64,000 nucleotides of DNA from Chamaecyparis obtusa (Eukaryota > Streptophyta > Pinopsida > Cupressales > Cupressaceae): positions 261,501-325,500 of the forward strand of contig BSBK01001114.1 in assembly GCA_027943335.1 (NCBI GenBank), in the 5' to 3' direction. The translations under genes were made by a program, and so were the position numbers. The notes beneath the pieces were generated by a model, which saw only the letters and a list, made by a program, of their open reading frames with translations, did no database searches and was not told the origin of the DNA. Shown one piece after another: positions 45,785 to 58,010 of this stretch (positions within the stretch are counted from its first letter, which is position 1; each line of letters opens with the position of its first letter).

Positions 45785-48700
45785 TATTAAATTTTATTTT
45801 ATTATTTTATATAACATATATTATATGAATGAAATATAATTTTCTTAAACAAAATCCTTTAAGTGCTATGAAATATATACTCCCTTGTTTTTCTAAATAA
45901 GACGATAATAAAGTAAAAGGAAATGTTCTTAATTGAATATAATCCACCCTAAAAAGTTGCACGTTAGTAGGGTAGATAGTGATCCTATTTCTGACAAACT
46001 TGGGCATGAACGTGAAAATGTTATTAATTTTATTTGAGGCCTATGTAATATTCTCTACTGCCAAAGATGCTTAGTAGGATAAAGCAATGGTGAAAACTAC
46101 AAGAGAAAATAGTGACATCAATAGAAACATGTCGACAGATAATGAATGGTTATGATAGTCTCAATTGTCTTGTACTCGTAAGGATGTCTTAATAGCCATC
46201 GATCTGGTAAGTCAGTCAAACAAGTTCATTGTGCTCAGTTACACCTTTGCCATTTTATCACAACTAAAATATTAATTTCTTGAATTTGTTTATAATATTC
46301 ACTTCGAATTGGGAAATACGTCCTGTCAAATCAAAATGCAAGAATTATTTTTTGCGGCAATTGAATGTGTTAAAAAGTGGCAAGTGGTTGAGATATTTTA
46401 GTATAAAATAGTATACATCGACGGGAAATGCATTTTAACAAGTGATACATACTGTCAGCAATAGGGCTCCAATGCTCTGTAAGAAATTGACATATGTGTA
46501 CATTTTGGTAATGAAAAATTCAATGGGCAACAAGGTTTTAATCACCTCGCATGTGTTATCCTACATTGTGAGCAAACCTAAACATGGACGACTGATACAG
46601 AAAAAAAATTATGAAAAATAAAATGGTGACTAAGTAATCTTACGACGTGCAAGATTGCAATTGTCTTACACGCCCCTAGTCCATTATAGACCAATTGATT
46701 TAGAAGCCCATGTTGAAATTTTCATATATGAAACGTGTAGTGCCCACCCCTTTACTCTAATTTATGTTTTCGATGCTAACCCATTTAGACCACTTTTCAT
46801 GAATATTAAATCATTGGTTATATTTAATGATTCAATTCTATGATACTTTAAATTGTTTGATTTATATCATGTTAGTTAGATGATGATGATTATTCACATA
46901 TGATGATGTTACTTATGTTATAATATTTACTAACCCCATACTTGCATGTGTATGGTTGGTGTGTATGTTTTACCTTTCTGTTTGACGTGCCTGATGTGGT
47001 TGAGGGATGGAGTCATAGTTTCTTGCGAGATCCACATGATCGGCTGATCCCTACCATTGTCTGTTATATATTTATACATGTATGTACATGCTTATCTTTT
47101 ATGCAGGATTTCAGGTATCGGGCATCGACTTCCCTGAATTGTCAAGATGAGCATGCCCTATCACAATATCTCAATGGTAAGAGAGGGGAGATAACATCCA
47201 GGTCTAAATCCCAACCTAAGCCAATTAGTGTCCTCGAACAGTGGACAAGTATCTTTTATGTTATCCTCTGCATTCGTCAAGATTATGTCATTTGTGAACC
47301 CTTTCTTTGAGCTTGATTATTACTTTTGGGTTTTGGTCAGTTTTTCTTTTGTTTGTTGGTCAGGTGTCTTGATGTGAATTTTGTATTACTAATGTATTAA
47401 GGATTTAATTAAGATTAATTATGAGATTAAAATAATTATATCTTATGAATATGAAATATTAAACATATAGATATTTAATTAATAAAAATTAATTAAATAT
47501 CATTCATTATTTAAAAGACTTAGTTAAAAGTCTAATTATAAAAAATAAAGGTTTAATTAAATATTAAATTTAAATTTAAATTAAATGTTTAAATAATATA
47601 AGTTGATATAAATTATCAATTTACTTATTAAGTGGTGCTAAGATATTAATTATAATTAAAATATAATCATGTGATTATATGCACACTAGTTAAAAGAAAT
47701 TGATTAAAGTTCTAATTTAGAAAGTTGAGTTAAGAAACTTAACTGAGAGATTAGTTATAATTTCTTTTAATAAATTAATGAGTTAATATTTAATTATCAA
47801 TTTGCATATTATTAATGTGCTAAAGATATTAATTATTAATTAAAATATTATTATGCAATTAAATTTGCACATTTAGTTAATAAAACTGAAATATAGATTA
47901 AGATTAAAAGTTGAGTGATTTGCATGAATTAGAATTATTAGTTAAATAAATAATTATTTTATATAAGGGATTGATATTAACGAGGTTTAGAGTTGAGTTT
48001 TGATTTCTGTGACTTTGAGTTAACTATTTTATTGCTTTAGGCAGTTGAGTTCTTATTTCTAATTGTGAGTTGCATGTTTTCAACCCTAGTTGTTGGGTTT
48101 TCTATATGAGAGTCATTTTTGGTCATTCTTAGGGACACATGTTTTAGGAAGGTTTCTATAGGTTTGGCTTTGGATTGGAATTCAAGGAATTTTTGTAAAG
48201 CTTGGGATCTTGGAGGTTTTTGGATTTTGCGTTTTGGTCTTTGCATGCGTTTCAGATTCAACTTATGGGATTAAGGTAGGGGATGAAAACCTTTGCAAAA
48301 TTTTCCTCTTTGAAAAGATTATTTTCTTCGTGTCTTCCAGATTGTTGATTTTGAGTGGTTGAGTTATGGTTTTACCTTGATTGTGAAATTGAAAAGAAAA
48401 GTCATTAAGAATGGCATGTGTGCAAGAAATTTATGACTACACTTGAATATGTTAAACCCTAGATTTTGTTTGAGAACATTAGGTAAATTTGAGATTTGAT
48501 TGATTAGGGTTTGGTAAAAACATGGTAGAAGAGCTTCACAAAATTATACAGATAATTAGATTCAAAACCTATCAAATTATGCTTACATTTATATATTCAT
48601 ATAGATTTCCTTATTAAATTTCTTTAAATAAAAATAAAAAGAGACTAACAAAATTTGATTGTAACAAAATATATTATATATATAAATTAATGAAGAAATT

Positions 48701-51700
48701 ATTATGTTTTTAAAATGAAAAAATATGAATAGTGGTGGGGGCCGCCCAAGCGCTCACCCCCACCCCATCATTTTTTCCACCGAAATTATTTATAAAAATA
48801 AATGGAGTTTAAATGATTAAGGGGACGACTTAATAAAGCATGCCCCCCACTATACACAATGCATAAGAGTTAAGAAGGGAGTGGCAGGTGAGACCCCACC
48901 CCCCTCACATAATTAAACTTATTACACTGTAGGCATTTTTTATATGGACGAGTCAAGATGATTTTGCAAATCAACGATCCCTATCTAACAAGGATAGACG
49001 ACCATTGAAGTATTTATAACCGTTGATTGCTTTCCATGCATCTTTTATCCTTTAAATCACTATTTTTGCCCTTTTCTAACTGTCTTTCTCCAAATTTTCA
49101 ATTGTCAGTTTGTTTTTTCGCTAGGAGGTGTAACTCGGATATGACACTTTCACCAGTTCAAGCATCTTCGGAGTGTTGTTGTTTCACACCAATAAGAACC
49201 TATCTTTGTTTGTAATAAGCTCTTCTCCAATTACAGTTATTTCCTCTCTATTGAAAATTATGACGTGTGTGCATGCATGCCTAAATATATGGGTGTTTTA
49301 AGGTCTACCAAAATATTGGAAGGACAACAAAAATAAAGGTTATCAAGGATAATTTTCGTAAGGGACAAAACCGATTATATGCAGTATGAACTGAACAAGA
49401 TAGGTGATCTAATTGAGAACAGTGGAACAGAAAATTAATAACAAGGAAACAAGATTTTCCTCATAAAGGGATTAGATTAGTTGTTCTAAGGTTGGACACA
49501 TGGAGTGGCGCATGAAGATAGTGAGAACATGTGAGACGAAGGAAGTAGATGATCAGCTTGACAACCAGGACTACAAAGGGAATCAACTTCAAGATCTCGT
49601 AAAGGATGAGATTGATTGTTGACATTAACGACAAAAGGGATTTGTGGTGAGATTGCAGGCCAAAGTGAAAAGAGAGGTTAAACAGGGCCAATTGAATGCA
49701 ACAAGGGAATACCAATAAGACCACCTACCAAGTCTTTCATCAGTAGAAGACAGACAAAAATTGCAAACTTTATGCATGAGTATAACCAAGAACCCACCAT
49801 GTACTCTATTTATATTAGTATAAATTTATTTGGATTTCACCAGGCATAGTATACAAAGTAGTGTTTCCTACACCCATCTAGCACACATATGAAAAAGCAT
49901 ACAATTAACATTATCAAAAAGAATATGGAAATGGGCTACCAAAAAAATTAAAAATTACATTTAGATGTGTAAATCGATATTTATTTAAAACTCTTCGTGA
50001 TAAATTTGTTTTTCACTAGATTTTCATTTTATTAATGATTAACTAAACTTTAGTGGTCAGTCAACATATATTTTGTGATATTGGAGGTTTTATTTTTTCA
50101 AATGCCCTTCCCTTCACCTTTATTTTGCATCATTAAAGAACTTAAGTTTTTATTTATTTATTTTAAAACATACAAATTTAATATTCCTATATAAAATCAA
50201 TATTGACTTTACTCCTAACTTTGTTAACAGATTGAATATTTTATTTGCAAAACTGCATACAATGTACATTAACATTAAAAAATTGCAAGCTTACATTTAC
50301 ATTAATATTGATTAATTTTTTTTTACTTATTTTAAAAACATTCCTTGTCAAACAATACTAAGATATTTGTGATGTTATTGGTTGTCGATTTTGAATATTT
50401 TGGATAGTCCTTACAAAATGTACTATTAACCAAATTTCAAAAACTAAAAAACATAATAGATTTTTGTGAAATTTTCAGCATATGTTCTTCATCATGTTTG
50501 TAGCTGCTTGCATTAAAAGTAGGTCCCATGAAACTAATTTAACCTATAGATCTAAGTGAGAATGCATCTTAGTAAAATAATTTTGAGGTACATTTTTTCA
50601 AGTTCAATGGCATGCTAAAACACACTTTATTATACTAAAATGTAGAAATCTAATATCTGGCCTTATTTTTAACCTATAACCAATTGCATTTGCTTAAAAG
50701 TTTGCAACCTCCCTTAAAAAAATGTTTATGTGTTGTTGAATTTGTAAGCTATATCCACAAAGCTTAACATTTTCATTGCATGTTAAATCGATTATAATGT
50801 TTTGTTCTTCCTTTCACCTGAAAAGTTTTATGTCACAAAGAAAGGAAAATTAGGAGGATGAAAAGTTTTAATAAAAAAGAGCACACCAAAGAAGATGGAA
50901 TAAGCATCAGATATAGAAAAAGAATAAAATAATCCATAAGAGTTTAGATGGTTAAGGGAAGAATATGAAGAGATCATGGTCGAAGAAAGCAATTTTTATT
51001 GGTTTATTAGAAAATGGCTTGCCTTAGGCTAATAAAAGGTGCAATCTATTCAAAAAGATAAAAATGAATATATTTTAATTAAGGATAACACCAAGGTCAT
51101 GGCTGCGTGTGTGAGCCTGAAGTATTTTATACAAACAATTAGAAGCATGTGAATAGTAAAATTGACTTTTAATATGTAAGGATTGAGAATCTATGTATCA
51201 TTATTTTGAAAGATGTGAGACTTTTACAACCCATGGAATCTAGATGTAATGGTTTCAAAACTTATCCAACCTATTCTTGCTTCTTTTCACATTCACAGTA
51301 AGCATTGCAAAGTTTTTAAACCCAGATCTAATCAGACCCATTCTGCTTTTTAACTATAAAAAATAATGAATTTCTTGTACTTCATGGAAGCAACACAAAC
51401 TTAGGACATGCCGCCACAAAAAAATGAGAAAACAGTAATAAACATTTATTATATATTTTGACAATTCATTCTTTTTAACCCTGGACGACTGCTTGAACAT
51501 GTACAAGTTTAAATGTTTGCGAGTTAAGCCAATGAGTCATGCACATTTTTTTAGGTTTGAAAGAATCGGCGAACATGGAGTCAAAGTAGTGTCATCGCAA
51601 CTATTAATGTTTTTACATATTATATTTTGGATGATGGGATGTGTTTTAGACATTGTGACTTGATCGTGACAAAGACAGCATCAGTGCATCAAACTTACTT

Positions 51701-52400
51701 GTGGGTTAGCCCAGATTCAGCTATACGCGAGAATCACAAAAAGGCTTTCTTCGGCTTTGCAACAAAAACAACACACTTATAGTAAGTAATAGGATTTAGG
51801 ATGTGCAAATTCATTTTTCATAGTGGTATTCACAATGGTATAGTGCAACCATGATTTAGGATGGAAAAATAAATGAAATACAAACAAATTCATAAGAAGT
51901 CAATAAAAGTGTATTATTAGAAATGAACGGAGATGAAAGCAAGGCAATCCAACATAACATATGTATTGTCATAAGGTTAATAATTCTAAAGTTATTTGAC
52001 CCATCAATAAAAAATTCCCTACAAGGTAATTAACCTCGAATTTGATATAATTAATGAATGGAGATGAAGGAGATAATTAATGAATAATTTATAATAATTA
52101 ACAATTTAATAAAATTACACAAATGAGATATTTAATTAAAGAAAGAATAATTGTACATTGAAAAATAATTTAATCTATATACAAAGACTATTAAATTAAA
52201 TTATACAAATAAATATTTGAATTCTCATATTTAAAAATAAAAATAATATAATAATACAAAGTATGTTTTGAAATATTGTTAAATTTAATAGTTAAAGAAG
52301 TTTTTTATTAACCCACATAAATATTTTAAAAGACTTATATTCATATCTTCCAATCCTACACCAATACTTACTTTTCATTTTTTCAATTCTAATAAATTTA
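45785..52400. other. AT-rich intergenic DNA, no gene recognised
   Basis: About 6.6 kb without a convincing coding frame. The longest plus frame, 46942-47310, has no motif. AT-rich TTAATTAA/AATTAAAT blocks fill 47400-47950. A GC-rich islet at 48735-48910 is listed separately. Old element fragments are likely but not identifiable by eye. Confidence 0.45.
48735..48910. other. GC-rich islet in AT-rich DNA
   Basis: GGTGGGGGCCGCCCAAGCG and CTCACCCCCACCCC, then CATGCCCCCCACTATAC and GAGACCCCACCCCCCTC. The same opening GTGGGGGCC occurs at 58156. No coding meaning was seen. Confidence 0.4.
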
Positions 52401-52405
52401 ATATA
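52401..52405. repeat. Target-site duplication of the copia element, left copy
   Basis: ATATA, matching 56369-56373. It is low-complexity but correctly placed at both LTR ends. Confidence 0.75.
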
Positions 52406-52704
52406 TGTTAGAATTTAATCTTTCCTTGGTATATATTTGTATTTAAAGAATAAACCAAGGTATCCTATTGTATTCGTCCTCTAGTCCAAGTGGGAGGACA
52501 TGTCATATTTGTAATTTTCTTTATTAAGAAAAATAGATATTCTTCCTTATGAGGAATCCTACACTTGTCTCACACACTAGTGAAATGTGACATACACAGA
52601 AATGAGAGTTACAATGTAACTCCTTTTTCACATCTCTATTAAGAGATGACTCTCCTTCTCTCATGACAAGAGATACTTCTTCTTGATTATTATTATATGA
52701 GCTT

Positions 52705-52758
<54 letters not shown>

Positions 52759-52956
52759 CTTAGGCTTTTTGCCACTTTCATTATATCACGGGGGTTTTTT
52801 TTATGCTTTTCTCCCTTCAAAATCTTGTCTCCTTTATTGCTTGGATCTTTGGTGAATGGTCCTAATTTTTGCATTAATTCATGGTAAATCTTCTTACTCC
52901 TATCTCATTGAATTAAACAATTTTCTATCTCTTTTTATTTTGTTATTATTTTAACA
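52406..52956 (+). repeat. 5' LTR of the short copia element
   Basis: Starts TGTTAGAATTTAATC and ends TTATTTTAACA. A TATA-like GGTATATATTTG lies at 52428. A pure (CT)24 tract occupies 52707-52755. Confidence 0.93.
52707..52755 (+). repeat. (CT)n microsatellite inside the 5' LTR
   Basis: About 24 uninterrupted CT units. A tract of almost the same length is at the same place in the other LTR. Confidence 0.97.
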
Positions 52957-52970
52957 TGGTATCAGAGCAG
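52957..52970 (+). other. Primer-binding site for initiator-Met tRNA
   Basis: TGGTATCAGAGCAG directly abuts the LTR end ...TTTTAACA. Confidence 0.93.
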
Positions 52971-54713
52971 ATTGGTTTAATCCATTATTGAGTGTATAGG
53001 TGAAGGAGCTACCATATCTTGGAGCACTCCAATATCGGAGACTCTTGAGAGAGTTTATTGCTAGTATATTTTTTCTTTTGACTAATCTGATTAAGAGAAA
53101 AAAAAAAAATCAAATTTTTTTTGGGTTTGGCTGGTTTACCGCCAAACCCGGTTTATCTATTAGATACATTATTGATTTGTTTTGTGCAAGTTTGGAGACA
53201 TTTCAATCTTGGCTTTGTTCTTCATCATTTTTTTTCAAATATGAGCTCTAATATGTTTAATATTTTTATTGAATATATTTAATCTAACTCTATTTGCAAG
53301 TTTATACTCTGTTCAATCTTTTCTCACCCTTCATTTTTCAGCAGCTCTATCGCTTTGTTATATATTTGTATATCTAACATTTTTATTTGTTGCAGGATTT
53401 ACATTTTATCTCATATTCATTTTTTTATATTACATCTCTGATTCATAATCCTTGCTTACATTCTTCATCTCTTGTAGCATCTATTTTATAATATAATCTC
53501 TATTTTTTAATCATAGTTATATCTCTACTTTTTTTTTTAATTTCAAGTTTTTAAAATCTAATATTTCTTTAGGTTTTCAAATCATTCTTTGTTGCAGGCG
53601 TATTCTCTGTGATATCTCTAGTTTCTACTTTCTTTTTATATCTCCATCTGTTGTTTTTTATTTCATTTATCTACTTGCAACTCTTTTTTTTTTTAAAAAA
53701 AAAAATGTCTATTCTCATACACAGTCATTTTGTATTCTTTTTTATGGATATATAAGAGCGAATATAGAAAATTTATGATTTGGGTTTTGTGCAGAACCCT
53801 CTGATTTAGCTAACTCGCGAGTAGATTCCCAAATTTTGCCCTCATTTAAGAGTAATAGAAGGTTCTTTTAAAATGTTTTTTAATAATTTCATCATAAATG
53901 TGCGTTTCTGGTTTCTAAACATTTATAGAGTTAAATCACTGTCAGATATAATCTTATGTTTCATATATCTCATTCTCTTAAACAAAAAAATTATTATATT
54001 GCCCAGTGTAAATACTTTGCTGTTGAGTTAACCTTTATTGGAAAAGGTTATCTGTAGGTTTTGTTTTTTAATTCTTCTTTATTTGCAAGACTTGTCATGA
54101 TTGTTTTGAGTTCATGATTATTATGCCTGAATATCTCTGCATAAATCAGTTTTAACCATTTCTTTGCAAGCTTATATTAGCTTATTCCTTGGTTTGAGAT
54201 TCTTTTCTTTGCATGCATATATTAGCTTATTCCTTGGTCTAAGATTCTATTCAGCATTGCTAACTTTAGTTCTAGTTTAATCATTTCTTTCAATCTTTGT
54301 TTCGTTTCAATCCTTGTTTCATTTAACATTTGGTCATTTAATTTGTTTTTCATTAATAATTTGGTTAAATCATTTATTTCATATTAATTCTGGTTGTATC
54401 TACTTTTAATTCATTTAATCCTTAGTTTAAAATTTAATTCACTTATTTGATTTATTCAAGATTTTATTATTAAATTATTAATTCATTAATAAGTTTCATT
54501 AATAAATTGATAATTTTATTATTAATAAGTTTATTAATTAATTATTAATAGGTGCTATTAATAAATTATTAAGTTTTAGTGTTAAATTTAAATTTTGTGT
54601 TTCAATAATTTAAAAATTTACATGTAATAGTTTAATTTTTTCCTCTCACCTTATTTTTTTCTAATCAAATCTTTGTTCTTCGCTCTAATTTCTCTATCTA
54701 ATTTTGTTTCATC
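52971..54713 (+). other. Leader of the short copia element, non-coding
   Basis: About 1.7 kb of T-rich DNA with no protein match, between primer site and gag ATG. The length is unusual for copia and may include filler from an old deletion. Confidence 0.5.
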
Positions 54714-55145
54714 ATGTCTATGTCAATGCCAAAATTTAAACTCACTAGTTTCAATTATACTGTTTGGAGGCCACACATGTCTGATTTTCTAAAATCTCGT
54801 CACCTTTTGGATATTGTGTCTTCACCAAATTTGAAACTGACTTCCACCACTCCTCAGGCTGACCAGTATTCCTGGCAGTTGAAAGATGAGAAAGCGTTTG
54901 GTCTAATTGAATTTTCATTAAATCCAAATTTATATCATCTTATCTCAGATTGTACTGTGGCTCATCAAGCTTGGCATATCTTGGAGAACACATTTCAAAC
55001 TTACGAGAACCCTGTTCCCCTTATTAATCAAGTAAATCAAAACTCTACACCGCACTGTGACATTATGTATCCTTTAAATGATTTTCCTATTTGGGATGAC
55101 CCATGTGATGATGTTTGCTTTGGGGATGATCCCCTCGCTTCCTAA
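54714..55145 (+). pseudogene. Ty1/copia gag, N-terminal part
   Basis: ATG 54714 is followed by MSMSMPKFKLTSFNYTVWRP, the usual start of copia gag (K-L-x-x-x-N-Y-x-x-W). HISDCTVAHQAWHILENTF-like sequence follows (family: D...A...W..L...F). The homology stops after about 105 residues. The remaining codons (PLNDFPIWDDPCDDVCFGDD) are acidic and unrelated to the gag core, and the stop at 55143 ends a protein of 143 residues against the usual 300 or more. The capsid C-terminal half and zinc knuckle are missing. Confidence 0.75.
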
Positions 55146-55565
55146 TTTCCTCATAGAGATAACATGTTACAGGTTGATGATGTTTCTTATACTTATTCTG
55201 CTTTATAACAAGAAGATGCAATTATTAATACGTTTATCAATGTCACCTTGCCCTTATGTATTACAGGAGATTATGTTCCTATTTTCTCCAAAGTAGATCA
55301 TGAATTTCATGACACTCAAATGGTTATTATGGAGGACTAACCTCCTTCCCTAAACTCTAATCTTCTTGATGATATTATTGATGGTGATTGTCCTATTTCT
55401 ATTCTTTATTATGTATCTAGTAATGAATCCATTTGGTTTACAAAACATCTTTATGATGAAATTACATTTGATGATTCACATTCAGCTTCTACTAATTTAG
55501 TTTTAGGAGGAAATCCCAATAATGGGAGATCCCCTCATGGTTCTTGTTTTTTTGTAGATTCAGGT
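55146..55565 (+). other. Deleted pol region of the short copia element
   Basis: Frames contain several stops and no protease, integrase or RT motif. Confidence 0.5.
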
Positions 55566-55808
55566 GATGTTTCTTGGAAAAGTAACAACGAACAATCTCA
55601 AAGTTTACTTAAAGATTTGGGCCTATATCCACAAACACCTACACTCTTGCATTACAAAAATCATAGGAATCCTATTGCAAGATCCAAGCATTCATCATTG
55701 CACCATCACCTCATATCAACACAAAGTGAAGAAAAACAAGTTTTCCTCCTCTACTACAAGAAGGATAATCCAGTTGCAGATTTTTGTAATACCCCAAGTA
55801 AAGATTAA
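55566..55808 (+). pseudogene. Scrap of copia pol C-terminus
   Basis: The plus frame around 55617 reads PQTPTLLHYKNHRNPIARSK then HSSLHHHLI and DNPVADFCNTPSKD. This recalls the end of copia RNase H (ARTKHI..HHH.I, ..ADIFTKPL) but is heavily altered. It ends just before the polypurine tract. Confidence 0.45.
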
Positions 55809-55816
55809 AGGGGGTT
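55803..55816 (+). other. Polypurine tract of the short copia element
   Basis: AGATTAAAGGGGGT directly precedes the 3' LTR. Confidence 0.75.
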
Positions 55817-56117
55817 GTTAGAATTTAATCTTTCTTTGGTATATATTTGTATTTAAAGGATAAACCAAGGTATCCTATTGTATTCATCCTCTAGTCCAAG
55901 TGGGAGGACATGTCATATTTGTAATTTACTTTATTAAGGAAAATAGATATTCCTCCTTATGAGGAATCCTACACTTGTCTCACATACTAGTGAAATGTGG
56001 CATACACAGAAATGGGAGTTACAATGTAACTCCTTTCTCACATCTCTATTAAGAGATGACTCTCTTTCTCTCATGACAAGAGATACTTTTTCTTCTTGAT
56101 TATTATTGTATGAGCTT

Positions 56118-56171
<54 letters not shown>

Positions 56172-56368
56172 CTTAGGTTTTTTGCCACTTTCATTATATC
56201 ACGGGGGTTTTTTTATGCTTTTCCCCCTTCAAAATCTTGTCTCATTTGTTGCTTGGATCTTTGGTGAATGCTTTTAATTTTTGCATTAATTCATGGTAAA
56301 TCTTCTTACTCCTATCTTATTGAATTAAACAATTTCTTGTCTCTCTTTATTTTGTTATTATTTTAACA
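55817..56368 (+). repeat. 3' LTR of the short copia element
   Basis: Aligns with 52406-52956 end to end, including the CT tract at 56120-56168. Confidence 0.93.
56120..56168 (+). repeat. (CT)n microsatellite inside the 3' LTR
   Basis: About 24 CT units, equivalent to 52707-52755. Confidence 0.97.
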
Positions 56369-56373
56369 ATATA
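56369..56373. repeat. Target-site duplication of the copia element, right copy
   Basis: ATATA after the 3' LTR. Confidence 0.75.
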
Positions 56374-57863
56374 TATGTTTTAATTTAGTCTTTTATTAAT
56401 TATTATAATTTTTTTTAAATTATTATTTAGATTTTGATATAATTTGACTTTTCATTCAATCGACTCTATTTAATTTTATATTTAAACATAAGTTTGAAAT
56501 CTATTTTAATATTTTATGTCTTTCTTCAAATAATAATTAAAAATTATTAAAATTAGTTTAAATTTTACATTTATGGATTAATTTGTGCATCTCTCTCTTT
56601 CTATAAAATTCTATCCCTATTGTAAATATACCATAAGCTTGTATGTTAAGAATTTATAAATTTATTGTACATTTTAATATTTCAATAAAATACAAAAGAA
56701 TATATGACCAAAATTGACTTCTTCCAAATTTATTTTTTTAAATTGATGTGATTAATGATCTCATATAAACATCTCCCTAATTCAAAACAACCACTCATTT
56801 CTGCTCAATAATGACTAATAGTTGTGCAATATCTTGTCAAATGGATATTTGAAACACTATAGATAGGATGGTGCATTAGTGAAAGGAATGTGGTAGTTGC
56901 AATAGCTCAAAGTAATAATAGTAGGGGTGAATGAGATTGTCTATATGGTCATCAAAATAATAGTTAAAAAAAGAAAGATATATAATTATTTGATTAATAT
57001 ATATATAATTAATATATAAATAATTAAAAATTAAAAAATAGATATAAAAATAGAAAAAGGTTGGTATAGAAGGAGAAAGAGGTAGAAAGATGAAGATATA
57101 TATATATGGACAGGGAGAGAGAGAGTGTTTTCATCTTTCATACCTCTTCGGTGTACCCATTGCACATAAAGGATATCTGTGCGGTCTAAAAACCTGATAG
57201 CAAAAAGTGAATGCAAAAGAACAACTACATGAACAAAACACTAACCAAATTAGAAAATAAAACCTAAATTGTTCAGAGCAGAGACCTTTCAGCCAACTCT
57301 GTAGAGATCACAATTAACAACTAAAATTTGCATGGTCCTCTGATACATTACCTGCTAGGTACAATTCCCTGAAGCTCTTCCCCAGGTAAATGAACTTCTA
57401 CAAGCTTCTAGAGAATTATAAAATATCACTGAAGAACTAAAATGATCTAGCCTAATACTAATAATATCATCTCTATTCTTGACATTAGGAATGCAAATTG
57501 AATTTTTCCCAATCTATTCTCCTTGTGTTCCACCTGTCCATTGCATGCAAAAAAACTTGTTGTTTGGCAAACACATGTAACAACATGCAAAGTCATATAG
57601 GGAAAGAGATTATATGTTTGTTCGACTATGTATAAGGGGGAATTTAAATTGGGCAATTATTACTCATTTGGTATTTTAAGCTTTGTTCTTTATTTGGTCG
57701 TGAATGACAAGTTTGTTTGTCGGTAAGGATCTCGATTGCTTGTAATTGTGAGAAAGCGATTATATGTGTTCTCATCCTTTCAACATGTTGATTTTTGAAA
57801 AATTATTTATCGGAAATAGTTTTTTGTTTTTTCCCTTTCATTTAAGTTGAATTTTATTGATCT
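56374..57863. other. AT-rich, no gene seen
   Basis: No coding frame with a recognisable motif. A sequence at 57141-57178 (CGGTGTACCCATTGCACATAA) recurs near 58084. Confidence 0.45.
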
Positions 57864-58010
57864 AGAATTACAGACAAGGCACATCAACTATTTGACAAAA
57901 TGTCCAACAGAGATGTCACCTAATAGAATATTATAATTGTTAGATATTCACAAAAAGGATGTATTGCAAAGGTTTTAGAAGCTTTAAAAAAAAGCTAATG
58001 GAATATGTAA
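57864..58010 (+). pseudogene. Pentatricopeptide repeat (PPR) protein fragment
   Basis: One frame reads ITDKAHQLFDKMSNRDVT, two stops, then NIIIVRYSQKGCIAKVLEAL. This is a PPR unit pair of the PLS type (A..LFDKMP.RDV.SWN.(I)I..YSQNG...ALE.F). PPR proteins act in organelle RNA editing and processing. Only about 45 residues remain and at least four stops are present, so it is a dead fragment, perhaps carried by an element or left from a retrocopy. Confidence 0.75.

Larger units (their letters stand above)
52406..56368 (+). mobile_element. Short Ty1/copia element, complete ends but deleted pol, 3,963 bp
   Basis: Two 551-552 bp LTRs (TGTTAGAA...TTTTAACA), an initiator-Met primer site directly after the first LTR, a GGGGG polypurine tract before the second, and ATATA duplications. 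The interior of 2.86 kb holds a leader, a short copia gag start and a scrap of pol C-terminus. Protease, integrase and RT are missing. Movement would have needed enzymes from a full-length relative. The LTRs differ by about 24 substitutions plus two small indels by eye, mostly transitions. Confidence 0.92.

Noticed and set aside
46942..47310. 122-codon plus-strand ORF as a host gene
   Set aside because: No recognisable domain, unremarkable codon pattern, no promoter or splice context; consistent with chance.
52524..52874. Minus-strand ORFs rich in Arg-Glu repeats (also 55934-56194)
   Set aside because: They are translations of the CT microsatellite on the opposite strand.
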